From the IMG/VR virus record IMGVR_UViG_3300006802_000466, positions 1 through 26,491 of that record: DNA of 26,491 nucleotides; one strand, 5' to 3'. The notes under the pieces were generated by a model. The model saw only the letters and a list, made by a program, of their open reading frames with translations, ran no database searches and was not told the DNA's origin. This document shows positions 1-7,018 of the stretch, one piece after another. Position numbers and translations under genes: made by a program. Each line of letters begins with the position of its first letter. Positions within the stretch are counted from its first letter, which is position 1. The DNA comes from a virus.

Positions 1-2
1 AC

Positions 3-221
3 TTTAAAGGAGAGGAAAACATAACCGAACAAGAACTGAAAGCACTAGATGAGGTTAATCTTAAAGCAACAGATAAACGAAAGACACAATCAAAGAAGAT
101 TAGAGAAGAATTATGGAGATGCCACCAAGCCAACAACGAAGGGTTTGAAGAGTTCGAAAATTATTATATATTTGCTACTGAACGAATTATAAGTGAATTG
201 GAAGCGAAAAGGTTTTTATGA
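3..221 (+). CDS. C-terminal part of an unknown small protein
   Basis: This frame is open from the left edge of the window and ends in TGA at 219-221, overlapping the ATG of the terminase small subunit gene in an ATGA junction. No ATG lies in frame, so the start is probably outside the window. An AAAGGAG run at 6-12 followed by ATA at 21 could mark a very unusual start, but I do not rely on it. The visible 72 residues are charged and probably helical (rich in Lys and Glu) and end in a Glu-Leu-Glu-Ala-Lys-Arg-Phe-Leu tail. I do not recognise a family. The tight coupling to terS suggests it belongs to the packaging operon. Confidence 0.55.
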   Translation, partial: FKGEENITEQELKALDEVNLKATDKRKTQSKKIREELWRCHQANNEGFEEFENYYIFATERIISELEAKRFL

Positions 222-652
222 GTGCAGAAAACAACATAGATTCATTTAATAAAATAATCCAACTAATAGAGGAAGGAACGCCACTTAGAAAAGCCGTTTT
301 AGGCATAATGTCTAGCGAAACATTCTATAAGTTGATTCATGATAGCGAAGAACTCACGAAACGGTACGCGCGCGCGTGCGAGGTAAGGGCTGACAAAATG
401 TTCGAGGAAATTCTTGAAATAGCCGACAATAAAGATAATGATATTGAAACATTAGAACTTGATGGCGTAGAAATACAAAAGAGTAATAAAGAAGTTATAG
501 AACGAACAAAGATTCGTATTGATGCGCGCAAATGGATGATAGGTAAAATGCAGCCTAAGAAGTACGGTGATAAGTTAGATGTAACTAGCGCAGGCAATGA
601 AATAAAACAAGCGCCTCCGACAATAACAATAATAAAACCAACCGATGCCTGA
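218..652 (+). CDS. terS: Terminase small subunit
   Basis: Probable DNA-recognition subunit of the packaging motor, 144 residues. The N-terminal half (residues about 8-60) looks like a helix-turn-helix region of the kind used by small terminases: an 'EEGTPLRKAVLG' segment followed by a Tyr/Ala/Arg-rich helix. The C-terminal part carries 'RIDARKWMIGKMQPKKYGDK' at about 101-120, which matches the conserved D-A-R-K-W ... P-K-K-Y-G-D-K signature of many phage small terminases. The gene overlaps the large subunit gene by 8 bases, which supports the assignment. A CG-only palindrome lies inside it at 366-377. Function is inferred from the signature and position; no structure was checked. Confidence 0.85.
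   Translation: MSAENNIDSFNKIIQLIEEGTPLRKAVLGIMSSETFYKLIHDSEELTKRYARACEVRADKMFEEILEIADNKDNDIETLELDGVEIQKSNKEVIERTKIRIDARKWMIGKMQPKKYGDKLDVTSAGNEIKQAPPTITIIKPTDA
366..377. other. 12-base alternating CG palindrome inside terS
   Basis: The sequence ACGCGCGCGCGT reads the same on both strands and encodes Tyr-Ala-Arg-Ala-Cys in terS. It has five consecutive CpG steps in an otherwise AT-rich genome. Packaging start (pac) sites of several headful phages lie inside the small terminase gene, so it is a candidate recognition or nicking site. This is only a positional inference. Confidence 0.25.
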
Positions 653-1988
653 TATTAGGTTTGAGCCTCACCGTAAACAATGGGAAGCATACCAATATTT
701 AACAGACCATGAAACCAGCTTTATCGGTTATGGTGGTGCTGCTTTTGGTGGTAAATCGTATCTAATTTGTTACAATCATCTAATAAACTGCCTAGCATAT
801 CCAAATACTCGTTGGGGATTAGGTAGAAGAGAATTAACCACGCTAAAGAAAACAACATTAATGACGTTGTTTAAAGTGTTTCAAGAAAGTGGAATAAAAG
901 AAGGTGAGCATTATAATTACAACCAACAACTTAACGTAATTAAGTTCTTTAATGATAGTGAGATATTGTTAATAGATACAGCGTATAAACCAAGCGACCC
1001 GTTATATCAAAGGTTTGGAGGTTATGAGTTAACAGGATGCGCGATAGATGAAAGCGGTGAAACAGAGTATAAAGCGATAGAGATATTATTTACTCGTTGC
1101 GGTAGATGGAGGAATAAAGAGTACAATATCAAAGCTAAAATGTTGGAATGTTTCAACCCGTCTAAAGGCCATGTGTATTCGAGATACTATAAACCGTTTA
1201 TAGATGGAAACTTAAAGCCATCATACAAGTTTGTAAAAGCATTGCCGAAAGATAATCCATCTCCTGAAGCATTCGACTATATTAATGGAATTGTAGAAAC
1301 AGCCGATAAAATAACAATTGAAAGGCTTATCTATGGTAATTTTGAATACGATGATGACCCGATGGCACTCATTGATGAGGATAGCATTTCAGATGCTTTC
1401 ACAAATGAACACGTTATAGATGGAGAGGAATTAATCACAGCCGACATTGCGAGGTTTGGTAAAGATACAACGGAGGTATGGCACTGGGCAGGATGGAAGT
1501 TGAAAGCAGTGTACATAATGAAGAAAAACAGCATAACAGAAGCGGCGGACTTCATTAAAAAACTAGCATCCAATAATAAAATACCAATGAGTAGGGTAAT
1601 TGTCGATGAAGATGGTGTTGGTGGAGGTGTTAAGGATATATTGAGATGTGAAGGATTTATTGCCAATTCAAAACCTATCGAATCAACAATACTAAAAGAG
1701 CATAGCATCGACAATTATAAGAATCTTAAAACACAATGCGCATTTATATCGGCTAAGATGGCCAATACTAAAAATGTAATGATTGGTGTTCATCCAGATA
1801 AAGACAAAGTAAAAGAGGAATTAAGATGGCTTAAAAGAAAGGAAAATGATAGTGAAGGGAAAATTGCGTTATTCCCTAAAGAAGAAATTAAGAAGGCTAT
1901 TGGCCGCTCACCTGACAGTTTAGATAACTTAATAATGCGTGGTTATTTTGAAGTAAGAAAAAAAAGAGCGACAATAAGCTCCTTATAA
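645..1988 (+). CDS. terL: Terminase large subunit (ATPase-nuclease)
   Basis: Motor of DNA packaging, 447 residues, a normal length for the family. The ATPase half has a Walker A motif GGAAFGGKS at residues 30-38 and a Walker B end with Asp135-Glu136 in 'GCAIDES'. The RNase H-like nuclease half shows the three expected acidic positions: Asp267 in 'ITADIARFGKDTT', Asp321 in 'VIVDEDGVGGG', and Asp424/Asp427 in 'SPDSLDNL' near the C-terminus. A Gly-Arg-Arg-Glu segment at 60-63 may be part of the adenine or arginine-finger region. It starts inside the end of terS. Unlike most siphoviruses, the portal gene does not follow; it is about 20 kb downstream. Confidence 0.95.
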   Translation: MPDIRFEPHRKQWEAYQYLTDHETSFIGYGGAAFGGKSYLICYNHLINCLAYPNTRWGLGRRELTTLKKTTLMTLFKVFQESGIKEGEHYNYNQQLNVIKFFNDSEILLIDTAYKPSDPLYQRFGGYELTGCAIDESGETEYKAIEILFTRCGRWRNKEYNIKAKMLECFNPSKGHVYSRYYKPFIDGNLKPSYKFVKALPKDNPSPEAFDYINGIVETADKITIERLIYGNFEYDDDPMALIDEDSISDAFTNEHVIDGEELITADIARFGKDTTEVWHWAGWKLKAVYIMKKNSITEAADFIKKLASNNKIPMSRVIVDEDGVGGGVKDILRCEGFIANSKPIESTILKEHSIDNYKNLKTQCAFISAKMANTKNVMIGVHPDKDKVKEELRWLKRKENDSEGKIALFPKEEIKKAIGRSPDSLDNLIMRGYFEVRKKRATISSL

Positions 1989-1999
1989 AAATAAAATTA

Positions 2000-2007
2000 T
2001 ATATTTG
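2000..2007 (+). promoter_or_regulatory. Candidate Bacteroidota -7 promoter box
   Basis: TATATTTG matches the Bacteroidota -7 consensus TAnnTTTG exactly and lies in the short gap after terL, 21 bases before the next ATG. No convincing TTTG is present about 20 bases upstream, so only half of the usual promoter is seen. If used, it would start a transcript with a leader of roughly 17-20 bases and drive the chaperone and the sugar island. Confidence 0.45.
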
Positions 2008-2028
2008 TTCCATAACACGGAATAAAAT

Positions 2029-2184
2029 ATGGCAAACGATAAAAAAGAAAAGCCTTTAACGGTCAAACAGCACATCGAGGCTAGTCTAAAGCAAATAGAA
2101 TCCATTAAGCAAAACAGAGCGGGTGAGTACGTAAAGTTCGTGGGAGTTGAAAAGGATTTGCGTAATGCCTTAATGAAGCTATGA
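2029..2184 (+). CDS. Small 51-residue protein of unknown function
   Basis: This short gene starts with ATG in the ATATGGC context seen at several virion genes here and ends in TGA overlapping the next ATG (ATGA), which is good evidence of translation. The product begins MANDKKEKPLTVKQHIEASL and is Lys-rich and helical, with 'GEYVKFVGVEKDLRNALMKL' at the C-terminus. I recognise no domain. It lies directly before the tail assembly chaperone gene, so it may be a small virion or assembly protein. Translational coupling to the chaperone is likely. Confidence 0.6.
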   Translation: MANDKKEKPLTVKQHIEASLKQIESIKQNRAGEYVKFVGVEKDLRNALMKL

Positions 2185-2936
2185 TTATAGTATCAATCAA
2201 CGAAAAACAGTATAATGTTTGTAGCGACTGGAAAGACGTTACGATATTGCATATTGAAAAAGGCTATGCGCTTAAAGAAAAACTAAGCGAATCACTTAAA
2301 AAGTTCTTCTATTCTGCCGATGAGTTTTCATTCAGCAAAGAACAAGAAGTAGAACTAATCAAGTTCGAGAAGGAATGGATTGAAATATTTAGCAACATTC
2401 CTAAAAACATTCTCAATAAAACGGTGTTGGTAAATGAAGAAGGTGATAACATCACATCGCTTTTTAAGTTATGCCAAAAGTTTATGTATGAACCTCAACA
2501 AAACGAGATAGTAATAAATGAGTGTATCGAGTTCAAAGGAGTGAAGTACTATCTACCCGAAAGCGTGACAAGTGCCAAAGGAATTAAAAAGCTATTTGCT
2601 AAAGGAACGTACGAAGAATACATGGAAAGCAGCGCGTTATTCGATGTGTTCAATGAGAAAGGAGATTTAAGCAAACTATCGAGGCTAACAGCTATTTTAT
2701 TTCGTCCTAAGATTAAAGTAGGCTACTTTTGGAATAAAAAGGAAGTAATTGAAGAGTTTGATGAAGAAAAAGTGAACCAAAGAGAGGAGTTATTTAAACA
2801 ACTTCCAATGAATGATGTTTGGGCGGCATACTTTTTTTTTATTCTTTCCAATTGGAAATTGTTAAGCGGTTTGCAAATATCTTTAAAGGAGGCAAACAGC
2901 CTATCAAAACTGGAAGCATTAGCGAACGAATTGTAA
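2181..2936 (+). CDS. Tail assembly chaperone, zero-frame product (gpG-like)
   Basis: This 251-residue protein is most likely the shorter form of a tail assembly chaperone, the role of lambda gpG. The N-terminus ('IIVSINEKQYNVCSDWKDVTILH') has the pattern of a small beta unit followed by a Trp-x-x-Val-Thr segment that I associate with Bacteroidota phage proteins of this type. Near the C-terminus, 'EREELFKQLPMNDVW'-like residues lead into Tyr-Phe-Phe-Phe encoded by TAC and nine T. A second frame, open from just before this run to 3124, has no ATG near its beginning. That gives the classic G/GT arrangement. The oddity is location: it follows terL, while the tape measure is 12.8 kb downstream. 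Family assignment is moderate, the frameshift signal is good. Confidence 0.65.
   Translation: MIIVSINEKQYNVCSDWKDVTILHIEKGYALKEKLSESLKKFFYSADEFSFSKEQEVELIKFEKEWIEIFSNIPKNILNKTVLVNEEGDNITSLFKLCQKFMYEPQQNEIVINECIEFKGVKYYLPESVTSAKGIKKLFAKGTYEEYMESSALFDVFNEKGDLSKLSRLTAILFRPKIKVGYFWNKKEVIEEFDEEKVNQREELFKQLPMNDVWAAYFFFILSNWKLLSGLQISLKEANSLSKLEALANEL
2832..2858 (+). promoter_or_regulatory. Probable -1 ribosomal frameshift site with hairpin
   Basis: Nine T residues (2832-2840) are read as Phe-Phe-Phe in the zero frame and let both tRNAs re-pair after a one-base backward slip. Four bases later comes a perfect 14-base palindrome, TTTCCAATTGGAAA (2845-2858), which can fold as a five-pair stem with an AATT loop. 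The receiving frame opens at 2816 after a TGA at 2813-2815, only about 17 bases before the slip site, as expected if it is entered only by frameshifting. Confidence 0.7.
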
Positions 2937-3124
2937 GTAAGTTATCATGGCAAATAGAAGCGTACAAAATAGCGGAAAAGGGTATGTTCAACAAAGAAGG
3001 ATTAACACCAATAGAAAGCGTTAAGAAAACAAATATCTACGAAATAATGCTTTACACTTCTTTGATGATTGCGGACGGTACACTACAAAGCGAACGAATG
3101 GAACTTGAATATAAAAAGAAATAA
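2840..3124 (+). CDS. Frameshift extension of tail chaperone (gpT-like)
   Basis: This is the -1 frame continuation of the chaperone. Read from the slip at 2840 it gives 94 residues, beginning 'YSFQLEIVKRFANIFKGGKQ' and ending in a Lys-rich tail. With 220 residues from the zero frame the fusion would be 314 residues. Independent translation is unlikely: the frame opens with TTG at 2819 and has no ATG for many codons. The long product would be the analogue of lambda gpGT, whose T part binds the tail tube and whose G part binds the tape measure. Helical content is high ('WQIEAYKIAEKGMF'). The stop is directly followed by the first glycosyltransferase gene at 3125. Confidence 0.65.
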   Translation, partial: YSFQLEIVKRFANIFKGGKQPIKTGSISERIVSKLSWQIEAYKIAEKGMFNKEGLTPIESVKKTNIYEIMLYTSLMIADGTLQSERMELEYKKK

Positions 3125-3832
3125 ATGATACCACGAATATTAGTAGCAGCCCCAACATCAAATCTAAAAGACTATTGTTTTGATGAGTACGCCGAACAAG
3201 TGAGGAACTTTACTTATCCTAATTACGATATCCTTTTAGTAGATAACAGCGAAGATAAAAAGTATCACCATAAGATTTTAGAGGCTGGAATTAGATGTAT
3301 TCACCATAAGCCAAAAGGAAGCCCAATTGAGTATATTACAGAGTGCCAAAACATTATTAGAGGCGTTGCGATAGAGGGCGGTTATGATTATGTGTTTATG
3401 TTAGAGAGTGATGTTTTTGTTCCCGCCAATATTATGGAGCATATGCTTTGCGGTGGTGCGGATGTGTACACGATTACATACTTTATTACTAAGAAAGGAA
3501 AGCATAGCGTTTGTTTACATGGTATGCCAACAAACGAACTAAGAACCTCAACAAAGGTTTTAGAGGAAGATGTAAGCAGTGCCGTTTGGACGGGTGAAAT
3601 AAAAGATATTAAGCAGTTCAAAATAGGTGAAGATTTTAGGCTTTACGGAACTGGCATAGGTTGCACCTTATTCAAAACATCGGTACTAAAAGAAATTCCA
3701 TTTAGAATAGATAAACAGTTTCCTGCTGCATTTTCAGATTCATACTGGTACTTAGACGCAGAACGCGCAGGAATAACAACAATATTAGATACATCACTAA
3801 TAGCAACACATAAATCATTTAAAATAAAATAG
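3125..3832 (+). CDS. GT-A-like glycosyltransferase (family 2 type)
   Basis: A 235-residue protein with the outline of a small GT-A glycosyltransferase. It starts with a strand 'RILVAAPTS', has 'DILLVDNSED' at 35-44 (typical of the family 2 nucleotide-binding strand), and 'YDYVFMLESDVFVP' at 87-100, where Glu94-Ser95-Asp96 occupies the place of the DxD metal motif. The C-terminal 'IATHKSFKIK' may supply the His often found as a metal ligand. No membrane segment is seen. The ATG follows the chaperone stop without a gap. Donor and acceptor cannot be told from sequence. It opens the sugar island and is co-transcribed with it. Confidence 0.8.
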   Translation: MIPRILVAAPTSNLKDYCFDEYAEQVRNFTYPNYDILLVDNSEDKKYHHKILEAGIRCIHHKPKGSPIEYITECQNIIRGVAIEGGYDYVFMLESDVFVPANIMEHMLCGGADVYTITYFITKKGKHSVCLHGMPTNELRTSTKVLEEDVSSAVWTGEIKDIKQFKIGEDFRLYGTGIGCTLFKTSVLKEIPFRIDKQFPAAFSDSYWYLDAERAGITTILDTSLIATHKSFKIK

Positions 3833-3833
3833 T

Positions 3834-4307
3834 ATGCAAGACAAATCAAGCGCCCAAACATTAATCGACGTTAAGAATCAAATTCAAACACTAGAAAATA
3901 GGATTGTTTTTTTAGATACTTACTGTGATATATTAATGGATGAATCGCAAAAAGAAGGACTATCACACTTAGAAAAATGTGAATTATTAGACAAACACTA
4001 TAAATTCACCATTGAAAGACAATCTAAAATTGATTTACTTCACAATAAAAAGCAAACTGAATACTTGCACGAAGAAATGAGCCGTAGAAATGCAGAGTTA
4101 AAATACATGAGTGCTAACATGGCAGCAATGATTAAAGCGGTTAGAACAGCGCCGATGACAATCGAAAACAGTAAGTTACGCAGCGGAATAATTGATAGAT
4201 TTAGCAAAGGATATTCTAAAATAGAAGAACAACGAAACGATTTTAAATTGCTCGGTGCAATTATTAACGAAAGTAAAATTGAATTCACGCCTGTAACGCC
4301 TGAGTAA
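3834..4307 (+). CDS. Coiled-coil protein inside the sugar island, unknown function
   Basis: A 157-residue, largely helical protein with no enzyme motif. Residues about 5-35 ('DVKNQIQTLENRIVFLD') and 70-100 show heptad-like spacing of Leu, Ile and Met, so coiled coils are likely. It begins one base after the preceding glycosyltransferase and its TAA overlaps the ATG of the next one, so it is firmly embedded in the operon. Because its neighbours are all sugar enzymes, it could be an accessory subunit, a scaffold for the enzymes, or a virion protein that is modified. None of these is shown by the sequence. Confidence 0.7.
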   Translation: MQDKSSAQTLIDVKNQIQTLENRIVFLDTYCDILMDESQKEGLSHLEKCELLDKHYKFTIERQSKIDLLHNKKQTEYLHEEMSRRNAELKYMSANMAAMIKAVRTAPMTIENSKLRSGIIDRFSKGYSKIEEQRNDFKLLGAIINESKIEFTPVTPE

Positions 4308-4858
4308 TGAATATTTGGTACAACATACCGTGGAGTAGTGATAAGGATTTAGGGAAAGCGTACAATGATTTCATGCGCTTAATTCCTAATGATGATTACG
4401 CTTGTTTTATTGACCGCGATGCAATGTTCTTAACGCCTTTCTACGGAAAGCAGTTAATCGACATTGTAAACGCGAATAAAGATTGCGGTATATTTGTAGC
4501 TAAAGCGAACCGTATAGGCTGCCAATGGCAAAGAGAGACTAAGATGTGGGACGAACTAGACATGGGCAAACACATACAGAAAGCAACCGAACTCTTTACT
4601 ACTAAATACGATGAGTGTACGGAAGTATCAACCCCTCCGATTGGTGGTAATTATCTAGGTGGCTTTCTTATGTTGGTTTCAAAAAAGGTGTGGGAGAAAG
4701 TAGGAGGATTTAAAGAAGGTATTGGAATGTTAGGGGTAGATAATGAATTGCACTACGCAGCACAAAGACACAAAGAAAAGATATTATTAATGAATGGCGT
4801 TTACCTTTATCACTGGTACAGAGGTGGAAAAGCCGAAAGAAAAGAACATTTACTATGA
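4307..4858 (+). CDS. Short GT-A-like glycosyltransferase
   Basis: At 183 residues this is shorter than a usual family 2 enzyme. It begins almost directly with 'NIWYNIPWSSDKDLGKAYN' and reaches a clear DxD motif, Asp36-Arg37-Asp38 in 'ACFIDRDAMFL'. A later 'GGFLMLVSKKVWEKVGGFKE' block resembles the acceptor-side signature of polypeptide GalNAc-transferase-like and related family 2 enzymes, and 'YHWYRGGK' near the end may give the third metal ligand. The N-terminal nucleotide-binding strands appear reduced. It overlaps the coiled-coil gene by one base and the next glycosyltransferase by four (ATGA). Confidence 0.8.
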   Translation: MNIWYNIPWSSDKDLGKAYNDFMRLIPNDDYACFIDRDAMFLTPFYGKQLIDIVNANKDCGIFVAKANRIGCQWQRETKMWDELDMGKHIQKATELFTTKYDECTEVSTPPIGGNYLGGFLMLVSKKVWEKVGGFKEGIGMLGVDNELHYAAQRHKEKILLMNGVYLYHWYRGGKAERKEHLL

Positions 4859-5625
4859 AATATATCGTCATCGCACACACTAAAGACTACCACGAAAAAG
4901 CAAAGCAGTATTTGTATTCACTAAACAAGTACGCAAAGGATTGTAAGATAAGAATATTGTGTATAGACTTCATGCCTGAAAAAAAAGAAGATTGGATTGA
5001 ATATGCGACCTGCCAATTAACACAACTACCTTCTTTCCGTAGAGGCTGGCCACACAATAGAAAGTTCTATGTTTGCTTAGAAGGTGGCGATTTCCTTCCA
5101 TACTTCGAATGGAATGATGATGATATAATCATTCACACCGACAGCGATATGTTATTGCAGCGTCCTTTCGATATTGACGAACTAACAGCACTTGACAATT
5201 TACAAACAGGAGAAATAGGCGCTAGTAAGTCTGGCTATAAATTAACGCTACGTGAGGAATATTGGAGATTAAAGCCTAAGGCTGGTAATGTGTATGCAAA
5301 ACAATTCTTTCCCGATGGATGGTTAGAGGAAATGTATTGCGCTGGTATCATAGTTGGCCGTGTTGATACGTATAGAATGTTAAGCAAATACTACCTAGAA
5401 AAGATTGATGTTATGATGCATTTATTTGACCATCATGCAGCAGGGCAATGGATATTTAACCAAGCTATTCACACGGAATTACAATTAGTTGATTTAACTA
5501 GCGTGTTTCATTGCGCGGACTGGTTTATTGATATTAAGACCGAAAAGAAAGACGGAAAACTATACTACAACGGTGCAATGTGTTTATTTAACCACACTAA
5601 ATTTGAAGGTGAATGGACGGTGTAA
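4855..5625 (+). CDS. GT-A-like glycosyltransferase with DSD motif
   Basis: A 256-residue protein. The N-terminal 'MKYIVIAHTKDYHEKAKQYL' is the first strand and helix of a Rossmann-like nucleotide-sugar binding region, and Asp96-Ser97-Asp98 in 'IIIHTDSDMLLQRPF' is a textbook DxD metal and nucleotide-sugar motif. The following 'RPFDI' resembles family 8-like enzymes ('D.Dmlvl.p'). The middle has 'CAGIIVGR', typical of the segment that lines the acceptor site. Exact sugar specificity is unknown. ATGA overlaps link it to the upstream gene, and it overlaps the next gene by 13 bases. Confidence 0.8.
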   Translation: MKYIVIAHTKDYHEKAKQYLYSLNKYAKDCKIRILCIDFMPEKKEDWIEYATCQLTQLPSFRRGWPHNRKFYVCLEGGDFLPYFEWNDDDIIIHTDSDMLLQRPFDIDELTALDNLQTGEIGASKSGYKLTLREEYWRLKPKAGNVYAKQFFPDGWLEEMYCAGIIVGRVDTYRMLSKYYLEKIDVMMHLFDHHAAGQWIFNQAIHTELQLVDLTSVFHCADWFIDIKTEKKDGKLYYNGAMCLFNHTKFEGEWTV

Positions 5626-6281
5626 GAAAAATATGTTATACCGCTATATTTGGCGAGTATGATGATTTAAAAGAGCCTAAAGTAATTACTGAAGGATGGG
5701 AGTATGTTTGCTTTACGAATAATCCTAATTTAGTTAGTAGTGTGTGGAAAATAGAGCAATATCACCCACAAGAAAAGCCGAAAAACAAACGAGAAAATTC
5801 ATTGATAGCGCGCTATTTAAAAATAAATGCGCACAAACAATTTGGTGATGAAAATGTTCTATCTATTTGGGTTGATGGGTCTATTGAGATAGCATCTAAT
5901 TTAGATGACTTTGTGAGTAAATATAAAGGCCGAGCATTAACAATAATGAAGCACCCAACAAGAAATTGCGTATATCAAGAGGCTAATGCTTGCATCGGAC
6001 TACAAAAAGATGATGAAGGTATAATAATAGCACAAATGGCAAAATACAAACACTTATATATGCCTGAACACGTTGGAATGGTAGCAAGTGGAGTAATAAT
6101 CAGAACACACAACGAAGAGGTTAATTCATTCTGCGAGAAGTGGTGGGCGCAAGTCAATAGATTTAGTATTCGTGACCAGCTTTCTTTTAATTTTGTCGCA
6201 TGGATTAGCGGCTTTAAATATAGCGTTATGCCTTTTGAGATACTTCGCAACGAAATGAGAATTAAAAAACATTTGAAATGA
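5613..6281 (+). CDS. TOD1/MUCI70-like (DUF616) glycosyltransferase
   Basis: The 222-residue product matches the pattern of the TOD1/MUCI70 glycosyltransferase-like family (formerly DUF616). It has 'YTAIFGEYDDLKEP' at 9-22, 'YVCFTNNP' at 31-38, a basic and Tyr segment 'LIARYLKINAHKQF', the core 'SIWVDGSIEI' at 84-93, and 'TIMKHPTRNCVYQEANAC' after it. Bacterial members are common in polysaccharide loci. The Asp88 of the VDGS core probably replaces a DxD motif. The start overlaps the previous gene by 13 bases, and no better start was seen because the family signature begins at residue 9. Confidence 0.82.
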   Translation: MDGVRKICYTAIFGEYDDLKEPKVITEGWEYVCFTNNPNLVSSVWKIEQYHPQEKPKNKRENSLIARYLKINAHKQFGDENVLSIWVDGSIEIASNLDDFVSKYKGRALTIMKHPTRNCVYQEANACIGLQKDDEGIIIAQMAKYKHLYMPEHVGMVASGVIIRTHNEEVNSFCEKWWAQVNRFSIRDQLSFNFVAWISGFKYSVMPFEILRNEMRIKKHLK

Positions 6282-7018
6282 TTACAGGAATAACCAATAT
6301 AATATTCAGCAAGAACAGAGCAATGCAGCTTCACGCTCTACTTGAAACAATCTTAGTAAGGTGCAATATCTTTGAAAACAATGTTGTGATTTATACACAC
6401 GATGAAATGCACGCTAAATCTTATGATTTACTTATAGATAGATTTCCTAAAGTTACGTGGATTAAAGAAACTATTCTGAAAGAAAACATATTGCAGGCAA
6501 TGAAAACGCAATATACTTGCTTCATGTGCGATGATGATATTATTTTCGATGGCTTTATAGGTGATGTAACGATGTGTGATAAGACGTTTTGCTATTCATT
6601 AAGGCTAGGCCACAACGTAAACAACAACATCGGCCAGCAATGGAACTGGAGGCAAACAAAAACGGCGCATTACAACTATGCTTTTTCTACCGATGGGCAT
6701 ATTTATTCAACCGATGTGATTAAGCCAATGGTTAGCACTATTCGCTTTGACAATCCAAACGTATTTGAATCGGCAATGTTTAAACACGCTGATAGTTTTC
6801 CGCCTTTGATGAGGTCGCCTGAACTGTCTGTTTTAACTTCCTTTAGTGTTAACCGTGTAAGTGATAAGTCACATTGCGCCACATCAAACCAATACAGAGA
6901 AAACGAACTGCATACAATGTACTTAGAGGGTTATTTGATTGACTGGGCAAATATGGATATGACAGGAGTAGATAAGCCTATTTACGAAGAATACGAACTT
7001 AAATTCAAAATAGTATGA
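6278..7018 (+). CDS. GT-A-like glycosyltransferase with DDD motif
   Basis: A 246-residue protein starting with 'TNIIFSKNRAMQLHALLETI', the start of many family 2-like enzymes ('..i.T.NRp..L...l.sl'). Residues 85-87 (Asp-Asp-Asp in 'CFMCDDDIIFDGF') are the DxD motif. The middle ('CYSLRLGHNVNNNIGQQWNW') and end are less conserved. The sequence 'SVNRVSDKSHCATSN' around residues 190-210 may correspond to the acceptor-proximal His region. It has a four-base ATGA overlap with both neighbours, so it is translationally coupled. Substrate unknown. Confidence 0.78.
   Translation: MITGITNIIFSKNRAMQLHALLETILVRCNIFENNVVIYTHDEMHAKSYDLLIDRFPKVTWIKETILKENILQAMKTQYTCFMCDDDIIFDGFIGDVTMCDKTFCYSLRLGHNVNNNIGQQWNWRQTKTAHYNYAFSTDGHIYSTDVIKPMVSTIRFDNPNVFESAMFKHADSFPPLMRSPELSVLTSFSVNRVSDKSHCATSNQYRENELHTMYLEGYLIDWANMDMTGVDKPIYEEYELKFKIV

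Noticed and set aside
337-597. Reverse-strand open frames such as 337-597, 1331-1714, 17241-17942 and 18656-19048
   Set aside because: They lie wholly inside well-supported + strand genes, give low-complexity Ser/Leu-rich translations and have no motifs; they are shadows.
2-2891. Repeated CTTTAAAGGAG at 2-12 and 2881-2891
   Set aside because: One copy is inside a coding frame with no start codon after it, and the other precedes an ATA. Eleven bases of purine-rich match is plausible by chance.
5805-5816. Palindrome ATAGCGCGCTAT inside the DUF616-like gene
   Set aside because: It is fully explained by coding sequence, and GCGC is common throughout the window.
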